Source: an uncultured Schlesneria sp. (GTDB lineage: Bacteria; Planctomycetota; Planctomycetia; Planctomycetales; Planctomycetaceae). From it: DNA of 64,000 nucleotides. Positions 17,999-27,018 of this stretch are shown here, piece after piece. The DNA lies in contig CAIMFH010000019.1 of NCBI GenBank assembly GCA_903840265.1, positions 61,329-125,328 on the forward strand, read 5' to 3'. Each line of letters starts with the position of its first letter. The first letter of the stretch is position 1. The position numbers were made by a program, and so were the translations under genes. The notes under the pieces were generated by a model. It worked only from the letters and a program-made list of their open reading frames with translations, had not been told where the DNA came from and searched no databases.

Positions 17999-19309
17999 AT
18001 GACGGACTCAGCCAATCCCACGAATTCTTCGCGCCGCCAATTCTTGAAAACCGGTGCCACTGTGGCCGGAACGTTAGGCCTCAACCTCACCATGAACTCC
18101 GGTGCCTTCGCTGCTGGAAGCGATCAGTTGAAGGTCGGTCTGGTTGGCTGTGGGGGCCGCGGAACAGGGGCTGCCCAGCAAGCGCTGACTGCTGACTCAC
18201 AAGTGAAGCTGGTGGCCTGCGCCGACGCCTTCCCTCAGCAGATCGATAACGCGATCGGCAGCTTGAAAGCGAACAAGCGAATCGCCGAACAAGTCGCCGT
18301 GACTGACGACTACAAGTTCGTCGGCCTGGAAGGCTATCGCAAGCTGATCGATGTCTGCGATGTCGTCCTGCTCGCGTCTCCCCCTGGGTTCCGTCCTTAC
18401 CACCTGCGAACCGCCGTTGAAGCGGGCAAGCACATCTTCACCGAAAAGCCGATGGCGACCGATGCCCCCGGCATCCGGTCTGTGATCGAATCGGTGAAGA
18501 TCGCCAAAGAGAAGAAGCTGGCATTAGTCGCCGGTTTCTGCTGGCGCTACGACCTGCCTCGTCGCGAACTCTTCAAGCGAATTCACGGTGGCGAAATCGG
18601 CGATGTCGTGGCGGCCTACGGGACGTACCTGACCAGCCCGGTCAAGCCAATGCCTCCGGCCAGCACTCGTCCCGAGGGAATCTCGGACTTCGACTGGATG
18701 CTGCGCAACTGGTACAACTTCACCTGGCTGTCCGGTGATGGTCTGGTCGAGCAAGCAATTCACACTGTCGACTGGCTGCAGTGGGTCGCTAAAGATGCCC
18801 CACCGAGCAAATGCGTCGCCGTCGGGGGCCGCCAGATTCCTGCTCACGGTGGAAACATCTTCGATCACATCGAAGTCAACTACGAATGGGAAAGCGGCCT
18901 CCGCTGCTTCATCGCTCAGCGCCAGATCTCAGGCTGCCACAGCGAAAATGGTCTGACTGTTTTGGGCAGCAAGGGAACCGCCCGCATCACCGGTTTCGGC
19001 AAGGATGGGGTTTCGATTACCGGCACCAATCCTTGGAAATACGAAGGCCCCAGTCCGGACATGTACCAAGTCGAACACGACGAATTCTTCGATTCGATCC
19101 GTACCGGCAAGCCGATCAACGACGGCGACCGCATGGTCACCAGCACGATGGCCGGCATCATGGGACGCATGGCCGGTTACACGGGCAAGCAAGTGACTTG
19201 GGACATGGCGATGAATTCAAAAGAACTCCTCTGCCCCGACCTGAAGTCACTCAGCGATGAAATCAAGGTTGCCCCAATCGCCCAGCCAGGTGTGACGCCG
19301 TTCATCTAA
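17999..19309 (+). CDS. Gfo/Idh/MocA family oxidoreductase with Tat signal
   Basis: 436 aa from the ATG at 17999 (GGAG 9 nt upstream), or 441 aa from the ATG at 17984. The Tat signal SRRQFLKTGATVAG lies at the start, with a hydrophobic segment after it. The mature part has the Rossmann dinucleotide loop VGCGGRGTG, the EKPMATD motif of the family, and a C-terminal beta-sheet domain. It probably oxidises or epimerises a sugar or inositol using NAD(P) outside the cytoplasm, pre-folded with cofactor. The DUF1501 gene is divergent with a 250-bp gap. A terminator follows. Confidence 0.9.
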   Translation: MTDSANPTNSSRRQFLKTGATVAGTLGLNLTMNSGAFAAGSDQLKVGLVGCGGRGTGAAQQALTADSQVKLVACADAFPQQIDNAIGSLKANKRIAEQVAVTDDYKFVGLEGYRKLIDVCDVVLLASPPGFRPYHLRTAVEAGKHIFTEKPMATDAPGIRSVIESVKIAKEKKLALVAGFCWRYDLPRRELFKRIHGGEIGDVVAAYGTYLTSPVKPMPPASTRPEGISDFDWMLRNWYNFTWLSGDGLVEQAIHTVDWLQWVAKDAPPSKCVAVGGRQIPAHGGNIFDHIEVNYEWESGLRCFIAQRQISGCHSENGLTVLGSKGTARITGFGKDGVSITGTNPWKYEGPSPDMYQVEHDEFFDSIRTGKPINDGDRMVTSTMAGIMGRMAGYTGKQVTWDMAMNSKELLCPDLKSLSDEIKVAPIAQPGVTPFI

Positions 19310-19345
19310 CGAACGAAGTCCGAGCAGGGATACGAACACTTCGAG

Positions 19346-19388
19346 GCACTGGTTCTCCGTAATGGGATAACCAGTGCTTCTTTTGTTT
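19346..19388 (+). terminator. Intrinsic terminator after Gfo/Idh/MocA gene
   Basis: Arms GCACTGGTT (19346-19354) and AACCAGTGC (19369-19377) pair exactly over a 14-nt loop, followed by TTCTTTTGTTT. It lies just before the end of the convergent minus-strand gene. Confidence 0.75.
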
Positions 19389-19398
19389 AAGTACCACT

Positions 19399-20001
19399 TC
19401 AGTGGTCCAAGTCCCTTTTCTGATCGGCGCTGAGCACGCGCGGATTGGCGATCAGAAAGTAGTATTCCATTTCACCTGCTCGCGCGACGAAGATGGCGTC
19501 CATCTTCGACACCTTTAGCGCAAATCCGCCCAGGAACCAGGGAGTCGATTCGTTCATCAAGGGAAAGTTCCCTTCCTGAAGATAACCTAGGCCATACTTG
19601 GCTCCCACGGCCTTCAGTTCCGATGTTGCGCGACTGGCGTACTCAGGAACATTCGGGTTGTCCCACGCCCACTGCCAAGTCGAGTCCGTTTTGCAGACAC
19701 TTCCCATAGTCTGCACGTCGAAGACTGTCAGCGTGTCGCCCTTCGTGAGGACTAGTTGGCCAGCAGGAGTATCGATGTCATAGCGATCGTAATTCGACAG
19801 CCATTTCTCGTGGAAGCTTTGTTGCTTGAAGTTGTATTCGTTTCTCGCTGCAACCAGGAACTCAGCAACTTCTTCGCTGACTCCATACTCATTAGCTTCC
19901 TGTTGCAGTTCCAGACGTGCCTTCCGATCACGAAAGTGACGGACCACGTAGATTGCGCACGGCACCAGAAGTAGTGCGAAGACCAATGCAGCTATCTTCA
20001 T
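19399..20001 (-). CDS. Hypothetical single-pass membrane protein
   Basis: 200 aa from the ATG at 20001. An N-terminal helix (MKIAALVFALLLVPCAIYVV) is followed by a basic patch (RHFRDRKAR) and a helical segment, then a mixed alpha/beta body ending FLIANPRVLSADQKRDLDH. The topology suggests one anchor with the bulk on one side of the membrane. A TTG further upstream is a weaker start. No family is recognised. It precedes a repeat-rich gap. Confidence 0.6.
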   Translation of the reverse strand: MKIAALVFALLLVPCAIYVVRHFRDRKARLELQQEANEYGVSEEVAEFLVAARNEYNFKQQSFHEKWLSNYDRYDIDTPAGQLVLTKGDTLTVFDVQTMGSVCKTDSTWQWAWDNPNVPEYASRATSELKAVGAKYGLGYLQEGNFPLMNESTPWFLGGFALKVSKMDAIFVARAGEMEYYFLIANPRVLSADQKRDLDH

Positions 20002-20172
20002 TGCCGCTGTCTTTCCACGAGCAAGGACTGGCAGTTCACCATGAGACAAGTCTCGACGAACATGCTCACTCGTGGAAAGGTATCGGTCAACTGGGAGCTT
20101 TAAATTTCGCCGAGGCGACTAGCTCTCCAAAAGGTCGTTGAACTCGCATCGCGGAGTCCAATCTGGTCCTCC

Positions 20173-20254
20173 GCCCCGAAGGGGCAGCAACATACCAGCC
20201 TCGGGCATCGCCCGAGGAAACACGATCGACAAGCCTGGCAAGCCCTGAAGGGGC
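20173..20254. repeat. Cluster of three short palindromes
   Basis: GCCCC-GAA-GGGGC (20173-20185), CCTCGGGC-ATC-GCCCGAGG (20199-20217) and GCCCT-GAA-GGGGC (20242-20254, one wobble pair) follow each other. Such GAA/ATC-loop palindromes spaced by about 20 bases are a frequent dispersed intergenic element in planctomycete genomes (from memory). No gene overlaps. Confidence 0.65.
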
Positions 20255-20346
20255 GGCACACCGAGACAACGTCACATTCTTAGAAATACTCGGCGCTGCA
20301 CAATCGCGTCCGTGGTTTCGCTCTACCGACCACCAGCTGTGGCGAT

Positions 20347-20652
20347 TCAGTTCCGGCAGCAAACCGAATCCAGCGCCTGCTCGGCCGTGGGGAAGACGAT
20401 AGATCCCACGGGCAGCCAAACAGAAACTCCGGTGTCGATGTGGCGCAGTCGCTCCTGGCGGTAGCTCACGCCGCCGATGATACGCACCCGCATCTTCACG
20501 ATGCGATCGGAGTCACTCATCCGAAAAGCAACGGTAGGGATCTGGTTGGAACGATCCCACGAAGCCAAGTCGGAAACCTCGACCAATTCAAAACCCAGCT
20601 CGCGTTCTTCGTCAGTCAGTTCATTAGAATAGAGGGCGAACGATGGCAGCAT
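20347..20652 (-). CDS. Small hypothetical protein
   Basis: 101 aa with an ATG start (MLPSFALYSNELTDEERELG). Composition is protein-like: an acidic helical start, then beta-type VAFRMSDSDRIVKMRVRIIGGVSYRQERLRH, ending CCRN. No membrane segment. No family is recognised and no clear Shine-Dalgarno is visible. Its independence from the neighbouring hydrolase gene is unclear. Confidence 0.45.
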   Translation of the reverse strand: MLPSFALYSNELTDEERELGFELVEVSDLASWDRSNQIPTVAFRMSDSDRIVKMRVRIIGGVSYRQERLRHIDTGVSVWLPVGSIVFPTAEQALDSVCCRN

Positions 20653-20751
20653 GATTGCTTCCGTTCAATGCGAGATAAATGGTTCGGCCAGTCGGCAGAC
20701 AGCCAACTCGACGTGAAAAGGCGTTGCGAGGACAGAGAGATACCAACGACT

Positions 20752-20898
20752 CTACTCGCAATTGTGAAGCGGTGATGAATCGTCGGTGAGTTCTTCCGCC
20801 ACCAGTGACGCCAGGCGCTGTCCAACGACATCTGTGACGCTGCTGGTGCGACGAAACGTGAACGCACCATTGAGCTTGAGTGAATACCGCCGCGTCAT
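20752..20898 (-). CDS. Possible 48-aa protein
   Basis: An ATG at 20898 opens a frame with protein-like sequence (MTRRYSLKLNGAFTFRRTSS, then VTDVVGQRLASLVAEELTDD). It starts 33 bp after the hydrolase stop on the same strand, but no ribosome-binding site is evident. It may equally be chance. No family recognised. Confidence 0.25.
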   Translation of the reverse strand: MTRRYSLKLNGAFTFRRTSSVTDVVGQRLASLVAEELTDDSSPLHNCE

Positions 20899-20930
20899 GC
20901 AATTCGATGCATTTGCTCGAAACGAAGCCG

Positions 20931-21755
20931 TTACGGCAGCGAGTGCAGGAAGTTTTCCCGTTCCGCGGCGCAATACCGGATGTGGTCGTCGTTGTGAGTC
21001 CCATCCGGGACGACGATGAACTTCTTCGGCCCGGGGGCACTCGAAAAAAGTTGCTTGGCGACCGACAACGGAATCAGATGGTCCGCGTCACCATGGCTCT
21101 GCAGCACGGGGCCAGAATAGGTTTTGATCTTTTCCCCAGAGTTCAATCGTTGGGTCATATTCCATTTCGGTAGCAGCCACGCTGCATGGCGCTCCGCGAC
21201 ATCTGGCAACGATGAAAACGTGCTTTCCAGAATCAAGCCCCTCGCTCCACCGTTCGCAGCCAGATCAACCGCGACCGCACCCCCCAGTGACCTGCCGATC
21301 AGAACGACATCAGACGGCTGAATCCCGTTTTCTTTCGCCAGCCAATCCCGCGCGGCTTCTGCGTCTTGCAATATCCCCCGCTCATTGGCCATTCCGGTAC
21401 TGCGGCCATAGCCGCGATAGTCAAACACGAGAATGGAAAGACGATGCAGCTTCGATAATCGCTCGGTCAGATGGGCCCACTTGTCGACGGTGCCAATATT
21501 GCCGTGGCAATACAGTGCCACGGCCTGCGGATTTGGATGAGCAAAATAGCGACCTTCCAAGCGATGATGATCCTCAGTCTCGACCCAGACCTGTCGCCCT
21601 CCACTCGACCCTTGCTGGCTGAAGGTAGGAGCCACGGACTGGGGATAGATCAGCAATTGCTCCACTGGTCGGAATGGAGAAAATGGTCCGAGAATTCGAC
21701 AACCGGGCATCGCCAGAATCAGTGCGGTCATCAGTAGCAATGACGGCCAACGCAT
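20931..21755 (-). CDS. Alpha/beta-hydrolase lipoprotein
   Basis: 274 aa. The signal peptide ends with lipobox LAMPGC (Cys19), so it should be a membrane-anchored lipoprotein. The fold shows the oxyanion region HGNIG, strand FDYRGYGRS, nucleophile elbow GRSLGG (Ser156), acid in HGDADHLIP and base in DGTHND. This is the BEM46/FrsA-like group of serine hydrolases; the substrate (ester, thioester or peptide) is not predictable. ATG start. Confidence 0.88.
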   Translation of the reverse strand: MRWPSLLLMTALILAMPGCRILGPFSPFRPVEQLLIYPQSVAPTFSQQGSSGGRQVWVETEDHHRLEGRYFAHPNPQAVALYCHGNIGTVDKWAHLTERLSKLHRLSILVFDYRGYGRSTGMANERGILQDAEAARDWLAKENGIQPSDVVLIGRSLGGAVAVDLAANGGARGLILESTFSSLPDVAERHAAWLLPKWNMTQRLNSGEKIKTYSGPVLQSHGDADHLIPLSVAKQLFSSAPGPKKFIVVPDGTHNDDHIRYCAAERENFLHSLP

Positions 21756-22151
21756 TTCTGAGTATCACACGTTCCAGGTTTGTTGTTGGCTCTCAACCCG
21801 TAAAATCTGGTGAAGCCCTCGCTGGTGGCGGTTCGGCAGAATCTGCAGGACAATCATGAACTGTCTGCTTCTGCACGGCCCTGTAGTAGCGTCGAGCAAC
21901 GCCACTATTTGATTGCGCGTCATGAATTCGTTTCGGACCTCAAAGCAGGCAATGTTTAACGATTTTTACGACAATTCCGTGCCGACCAGCGACTCGCTAA
22001 AAGCTTCATTTATTTTGCCCGTCAGTCCGGGAATTGATGGAGAACTGAGGATCTGACCCGCGCAGAACTAATGACTTCGCCACCATCAGAGATGACGGAC
22101 AGGGAATATTCACGGGCAGCATGATTCCAACCAACAGAATGACACGACGAC
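21756..22151. other. Intergenic, no gene seen
   Basis: About 395 bases between the hydrolase gene and the outer-membrane gene pair. Nothing beyond the likely hydrolase promoter side and the 3' end of the other unit could be supported. Confidence 0.35.
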
Positions 22152-22988
22152 CTAGAATCGCCAGCCAACACCGACATTCGTAAACAGACTCGGCGCATCT
22201 TTGGTGATGCCCCAACCGAGTCGAACGCCGAGTTCGAGATTCTCTGTCAGCAGATAGTGCATGCCCGGGCTGATGAAAGCCCGGCTGAAATCGTGTTCAG
22301 ACCCCTGCGAGAAAATCCCGAAATACTCGGCATGGACCTGCCACTTCTCAGTGACCGGGACTCGCAACACCACCGAAGGAGCCCACTGATTGAAGGCATC
22401 GTTGGTACTGTGCTCGGTGCCGTATCGCATGGACGAGTCCAGCCGCCATTTGTTCGCAAACTCCCAACCCAGTGTGTAGGTGGCGGTGACATCCGTTGCC
22501 GGTACCTCGCCGCTGGTCGGCGTGAAGCCTTGCAGAATTACCGCGCTTCGAGGAATCCAGCGATCCTGCTCAGAAATCGCCGCTTTCAGGCCATACAGGA
22601 TCTGAGATTCACGCTCGACCTTCCCCGCGAACCCTTCCGATCCCTCGCTGCCGGATACGATGTCTCCCGCGCCACCGACCTCAAAATTCCAGCCCAATCG
22701 AAATTCAATTCGATCGCTCAGCCCGTACCGAAGCAGCATCTCCGGCAAGCTGTGAGTGTCGGCGACATCCTTATTATCGATGAACGAATACGACGTTTCG
22801 AATATCGTCAATCTCTTGCCGACCGTACTGGTCGCGGGAGTAAAGGCATCACGATCCGTCTCAAGCTCAGGCCGTTCCGCCGGTTCGGTCCCGACTTCCG
22901 GTCGTTCGTCCTGCGCAATGGCAGAACGGATTGCGAAGTTCATCGAACCCGTGAAGACTAAGAATAGAGTGATCAGCCACCTCGTCAT
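22152..22988 (-). CDS. Outer-membrane transporter-like protein (Phenol_MetA_deg type)
   Basis: 278 aa from the ATG at 22988, supported by AAGGA 8 nt upstream and a clean signal peptide (MTRWLITLFLVFTGSMNF...SAIA). The mature part has ETDRDAFTPATSTVGKRLTIFETSY, then alternating beta strands ending in an aromatic residue (VGVGWRF), as in outer-membrane barrels of the MetA-pathway phenol-degradation family. Its function in transport is inferred from that family. It follows the porin gene by 38 bp on the same strand, so they are probably cotranscribed. Confidence 0.8.
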   Translation of the reverse strand: MTRWLITLFLVFTGSMNFAIRSAIAQDERPEVGTEPAERPELETDRDAFTPATSTVGKRLTIFETSYSFIDNKDVADTHSLPEMLLRYGLSDRIEFRLGWNFEVGGAGDIVSGSEGSEGFAGKVERESQILYGLKAAISEQDRWIPRSAVILQGFTPTSGEVPATDVTATYTLGWEFANKWRLDSSMRYGTEHSTNDAFNQWAPSVVLRVPVTEKWQVHAEYFGIFSQGSEHDFSRAFISPGMHYLLTENLELGVRLGWGITKDAPSLFTNVGVGWRF

Positions 22989-23026
22989 GGCAATCGTCCT
23001 TGCTTTCGCACAAATGATAAACCTGT

Positions 23027-24448
23027 TCACCAGAACACCGCCAACCGAGTCCCAAAGATGTTCGCGCTACTCGTCCCGGAATTGAGCTCATGGGGTATGA
23101 CATAGGAATAGTTAAACATGATTCGCATCCAGTCCGTGAGATACCAGTTCGCTCCGAATGTCGCCTGCGTCAATTGGATTCCCACTTGTTGACCATTCGT
23201 TCCCAGGGGAGTGTCAGAATCGACGAAATCGAGATACGCAAGTCGTCCGGTCAGTTCCCAGGCTCCCCAACCTCGTTGCTCTCGTTCGTTCCGTCCTGCA
23301 AGAAACGGGCGATTGACATGGATCGCCCCCAGAACTCCGCTCGAAGGGTCGTATTTGCGATGTTCGCCAGTCATGAAATAGCCGACATCGGCATGGCACC
23401 CACGGAAAAAGACCAGCCCGCCGCCAGTCTGATCGATCAATGAACCATACCATTCTGCCTGAGCCCACAGGGGGCCGTTTGCGGCAGCAAACTGCAGATT
23501 CACCAGTTGCTGGAATGTGGCGGGAATTCGAATGATCGGTACGAAGGGAGAAGTCGAAGAGTCCCCGAGATCCAGCAGCGGAGAGCTCGGCTGTTGGTTG
23601 ATGATAATCACGCCGTTTTCAGGAATGCGTTCCGAAAGTGCGATGCCAAAGTGCAGTAGCTGCTCGCCATTTCGTTGGTTGATTGGGGCCGTCGTCAAGC
23701 GACTGGTTAGGCCCACTGTGCTGCCATCGCCTCCCTGAAAGTCTCCCGCATCCGTGCCGGCGTAGAAGGCTCCTATTCCGACTGAGCTGTTAGAATCTGG
23801 CTGTTCATGAAACAAGCCGACACCCCAGTTTCGCGCTGGATCGAGCAAGTTCACGGGAGATCGTTCCATGAAGGCAAAGTGCCTGGCACTGGTTCCGCCT
23901 TCCAAACTGAACGGCTCGCGAAAATGTCCGACTTGAGCTTCCACCGAGTTTTGTCGTTGACCCAGCGCAGCATAGACATCGCGCGGAACGACAAACCCCG
24001 AAGCCAGATCGATCTCAGCGACGTAGCGTCCGTAACTGTCCAGCTCGCCCTCAACGCCAATGCGTGCGCGGCGTAAGCCGACGACATCCTGCAACTCACC
24101 GAAGGTGTTCGTATTCGCTGGACTTTGGTGAGACCAAATTGAATCGGTATCAATTCGACCGCGCAACCGCAGTGTATAGGCCGACTTCGATTCACCCGCC
24201 GGCCGCCAGATCGGTTGAACTCTCGTTAGCAAATCGTCCGGAAACTCCCGTGGGAGCGATTCAAGCGAGGTCGGCATGGTCTGCGGGAATTCGCCGCCAC
24301 AACTTGACGCTGGACGTGCGGCATCACTCGTCAATCCGACAACAATCAGCGCAACCACGGCGAAGGAGTGGCATCGAACCATGCAACGCAAACGTTTTCC
24401 GATCCATCGGATTCCGCAACAAGTGAGATTGGCATCCAGCCTTGTCAT
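23027..24448 (-). CDS. Phosphate-selective porin O/P-type outer-membrane porin
   Basis: 473 aa from the first ATG; the in-frame ATG at 24382 gives a cleaner signal peptide (MVRCHSFAVVALIVVGLTS). The mature protein reads LRLRGRIDTDSIW, RRARIGVEGELDSYGRYVAEID and AQVGHFREPFSLEG, the N-terminal pattern of the OprP/OprO family. It closes with TFGANWYLTDWMRIMFNYSY and a terminal aromatic. It should form a trimeric anion-preferring channel; true selectivity is not visible. First gene of a two-gene unit with the MetA-like protein. Confidence 0.85.
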   Translation of the reverse strand: MTRLDANLTCCGIRWIGKRLRCMVRCHSFAVVALIVVGLTSDAARPASSCGGEFPQTMPTSLESLPREFPDDLLTRVQPIWRPAGESKSAYTLRLRGRIDTDSIWSHQSPANTNTFGELQDVVGLRRARIGVEGELDSYGRYVAEIDLASGFVVPRDVYAALGQRQNSVEAQVGHFREPFSLEGGTSARHFAFMERSPVNLLDPARNWGVGLFHEQPDSNSSVGIGAFYAGTDAGDFQGGDGSTVGLTSRLTTAPINQRNGEQLLHFGIALSERIPENGVIIINQQPSSPLLDLGDSSTSPFVPIIRIPATFQQLVNLQFAAANGPLWAQAEWYGSLIDQTGGGLVFFRGCHADVGYFMTGEHRKYDPSSGVLGAIHVNRPFLAGRNEREQRGWGAWELTGRLAYLDFVDSDTPLGTNGQQVGIQLTQATFGANWYLTDWMRIMFNYSYVIPHELNSGTSSANIFGTRLAVFW

Positions 24449-24797
24449 TCATCGGCAGCCAGTCCCCATCATTCCCTCGCCTCATCTCATGCCCCTTTGA
24501 CGTTGTAGTGAGCAGTTTGACGATTATGACGATTCGCCGAGTCCGCCAAGTTTTAGCAGCCGCACGACAGCAACGGTTAATCCAGACGCGGGATCGGCGC
24601 AGAAAAAGCCGACGCGAAACAATTTCGTCAACGGATCGCACTGACTGCTACCAACTCCATTGAAAGGATCACAATCACCCCCCGGCACTTGCACTCTGCG
24701 GGCAACCTACCTCCATTCGATAGCATTCACGCTCGAGTTCCCTCACGCGGTGACTGCTCATGAAAAGGTTCACCCACCGCACGGGTAACTCGTGCCG

Positions 24798-24846
24798 ACA
24801 ATCCATTCTTCCACGTGCGAGCAATGAATCGTCCCGCTTCACGCGA
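24798..24846 (-). pseudogene. 3' remnant of a YdeI/OmdA-type gene
   Basis: Read on the minus strand, EAGRFIARTWKNG is nearly identical to ETGRFMARTWKNG, the C-terminus of the intact gene at 26067-26579. A 22-nt stretch is exact (24801-24822 versus 26072-26093). In the remnant the stop is lost (GGA TTG TCG instead of GGA TCG TAG) and there is no upstream domain, so this is a decayed copy of the 3' end only. It lies directly downstream of the ROK gene. Confidence 0.65.
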
Positions 24847-24902
24847 AGCAAATGGAGAGCTTGTAGAGAGCAAAGGGGATCGGTCGACCTCTTCCCTGTT
24901 AC

Positions 24903-25694
24903 TCAAAACATGCGCCATTCGTTGGGAGTCGATGTGCTGTTTGGTAGTTCTCCGGCGATATCCTGAGTTGGCAATTCCTCAAGGTGCCAAAGTCGAAATC
25001 CACCTCGAAATGCCGTGAGGTTATGACCCAGTCGCGTCCCAGGCGGAAGAGCCTTAATCTCTTTGGAATTCCCGCCGCCGAGCACGACATAGTCGGCAGC
25101 AAACGCTCCCATCAAAGCAGGAACGACCGTGGCCACGACATTCCGCCACGCCTTCTTGCCCAGCATGCGAAAGCCACGCCGACCCAGAATGGCTCCTAAT
25201 TCAGTCCCTTCGGAATAGATGATCCGGCCCAGTTCGAGCGTGACGATGGTATTGTGGATGATGAGCGTGGAACCCAATCCAGTCCCGAATCCCAGAAAGA
25301 GCATCCGGCCCCCTTCGTAGCTCCCCAGCGCCTGCATCGCGGCATCATTGCAGATTCGAACTGGTAGTCCGAAAGCGGCAGCGTAGTCGAACCCCACCCA
25401 ACCCGCCCCCAGATTCCCCGGTTCAGAACGAGGGCCGTGTTCACCGACTAGACCCGGAAATCCGAGTGAAATCGCGTTGTACTCCCATCCCTCTGCCAGC
25501 TCCTTGACGACCTCAACCATCTTCGCGGGCGTCATCCGCAATCCCGACGTCGTTTTACGCGGTTCTGTTTGCCCCGTGGCCAGCATCTTGATCTTCGTCC
25601 CGCCGATATCAATCACCAGCACTTTTTCAGGTATTTTTGTCGCTGGAGCATCCTCACCAGGAACTTCCGCATCCAGATCACTGGCTTGAACCAT
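24903..25694 (-). CDS. ROK-family sugar kinase (polyphosphate-glucokinase-like)
   Basis: 263 aa. The phosphate-binding loop VIDIGGTKIKM is at the start, followed by SLGFPGLVGEHGP, the sugar-contact region CNDAAMQALGSYEGG and FLGFGTGLGSTLI. The GTELGAILG part stands where ROK glucokinases have ExGH. This order fits ROK or PPGK-type glucokinases that phosphorylate glucose. The donor (ATP or polyphosphate) cannot be settled from sequence. ATG start. The C-terminal end abuts the YdeI remnant. Confidence 0.85.
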   Translation of the reverse strand: MVQASDLDAEVPGEDAPATKIPEKVLVIDIGGTKIKMLATGQTEPRKTTSGLRMTPAKMVEVVKELAEGWEYNAISLGFPGLVGEHGPRSEPGNLGAGWVGFDYAAAFGLPVRICNDAAMQALGSYEGGRMLFLGFGTGLGSTLIIHNTIVTLELGRIIYSEGTELGAILGRRGFRMLGKKAWRNVVATVVPALMGAFAADYVVLGGGNSKEIKALPPGTRLGHNLTAFRGGFRLWHLEELPTQDIAGELPNSTSTPNEWRMF

Positions 25695-25742
25695 CGGACA
25701 CCTCGTTTCACGTTGTTAGACCATACCCCAGCAAACTAGTCT

Positions 25743-25892
25743 CAGGGCAAGCTCCAGTTCGCGACCATCACTGCCAACAAAGGCCATGTCACGCTGAGCA
25801 TCTCCGATGCCAACAGCACTGCGGTGGCAGCCTCGCTTGGAAAGACGACGTTTGTCACGATGAACTTGCCAAATCCCGCGATCAGTGACTGA
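25743..25892 (+). pseudogene. Possible orphan gene fragment
   Basis: Between an in-frame TAG and the TGA at 25890 lies a 49-codon frame without an early start codon. Its composition is markedly protein-like: KLQFATITANKGHVTLS, then SISDANSTAVAASLGKTTF and ending MNLPNPAISD. It overlaps no real gene. It may be the 3' end of a lost phage- or beta-structured gene. No family is assigned. Confidence 0.3.
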
Positions 25893-26066
25893 ACTCAAAT
25901 ACGAACATCGCCGACGCAGTCACGATTCACGGTTTCATCAGCACCTGATCGACCACATCGCTCGATTTTGTGGCAATTGTGTAGCCATGACGGTTGGCGG
26001 CGTTCCCAAGCGAGCGACGACGCCAGCTCAGCAACCCAGATGGTGCGTTGCTCTCGCAAGTCGCGC

Positions 26067-26579
26067 CTACGATCCATTCTTCCACGTGCGAGCCATGAAC
26101 CGACCGGTTTCTCCCGAAAGCACATGCAGGGCTTGGCTGAGGTTCCGGGCGCGAGCCTCTGGAGACTTGAGTCCCGCAAAGCGACGGAGGACTTCCTTCT
26201 GGCGGCTGGGGGCCAATGCCTTCCAGTTCTTCGCGGCTTGCGGGTTCTCGAGCAGTGCCTGTTGGAACCATCGCGGCATGGGATGCTGAGGGCCGTTTCG
26301 ATAGCTCGCGTCAAAATCGATCTCCACTCGCACGCGATCGCCGACCGTTGTGCCCGATGCCTCTCGAACATCGCCGCGTAGGTACAGATAGAAGCTGCCG
26401 TTGCCAGCTGGCATCATGTTAATGCGCCAGGCCTTCTCCGGTTTGCCGTTGATGCGTGCCAGAACCGGCAGCGGCTTGCGCCAACCCGGCTTGATGGCGC
26501 TCGCTTGCAGAGCGCTCACGAGGATGAACGGGTTGATACCGCGAATCTGGATCGTCGCGGTGAAAGTGGAAGCTGCCAA
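26067..26579 (-). CDS. DUF1905/YdeI-OmdA-domain protein
   Basis: 170 aa. An N-terminal DUF1905 beta-barrel (about 1-95: TFTATIQIRGINPFILVS, then KAWRINMMPAGNGSFYLYL and VGDRVRVEID) is followed by a YdeI/OmdA helical domain (LAPSRQKEVLRRFAGLKSPEARARNL). Start is TTG with GAGG 7 nt upstream; no better codon exists. Related proteins have been linked to bacteriocin protection and are frequent passengers of mobile cassettes, which fits this region. A remnant of a paralogue lies 1.2 kb away. Confidence 0.85.
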   Translation of the reverse strand: MAASTFTATIQIRGINPFILVSALQASAIKPGWRKPLPVLARINGKPEKAWRINMMPAGNGSFYLYLRGDVREASGTTVGDRVRVEIDFDASYRNGPQHPMPRWFQQALLENPQAAKNWKALAPSRQKEVLRRFAGLKSPEARARNLSQALHVLSGETGRFMARTWKNGS

Positions 26580-26665
26580 GAATAACCTCGAATCCGAAAT
26601 GACTTTAAGAGGCTGCTCAAGGCGTACCCTTGTTACTTGACGCGGGCATGGCGTTGCTGGGCAGA

Positions 26666-26989
26666 TCAGATGCCCTGATATCTCTGGATGGTCTCTCTGA
26701 GTTCCTCACTGAACTCGGCAAATTCCTCATCAGTGAACAGGCCAGCAGTCCTCATCAACGTCACCGTGTACAGAGCAGTCGACCGGCGCATGTCATCGAA
26801 GATCATCGCCATCCTTTTGTTCTGATCATGGATCAACCCGAAGACCTGCAAATATCGTTCGTGAGCAGTCGCCGCCTCGTCGGAACACTTGGCTTGCACA
26901 TCCGACAGCACGCGTTGACAGAACCGATCTAGCGCAACCGGCTTCAGGCGACGCAACAGCTTCCAGTCTGACTCTCTGATTTGATTCAT
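26666..26989 (-). CDS. Small helical hypothetical protein
   Basis: 107 aa from the ATG at 26989 (MNQIRESDWKLLRRLKPVAL). All-helical, highly charged, ending FAEFSEELRETIQRYQGI. Proteins of this style occur widely as short solitary genes in variable regions; function unknown. A TTG five codons upstream is less likely. The segment just upstream (27019-27099) is shared with the region upstream of the gene at 29937-30263. Confidence 0.7.
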   Translation of the reverse strand: MNQIRESDWKLLRRLKPVALDRFCQRVLSDVQAKCSDEAATAHERYLQVFGLIHDQNKRMAMIFDDMRRSTALYTVTLMRTAGLFTDEEFAEFSEELRETIQRYQGI

Positions 26990-27018
26990 CGATCCAATCT
27001 TCAAAGCTGAACGAACAA

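Noticed and set aside
22257..22961. 234-codon plus-strand frame opposite the MetA-like outer-membrane gene
   Set aside because: Shadow frame. The minus-strand gene has signal peptide, ribosome-binding site and barrel pattern.
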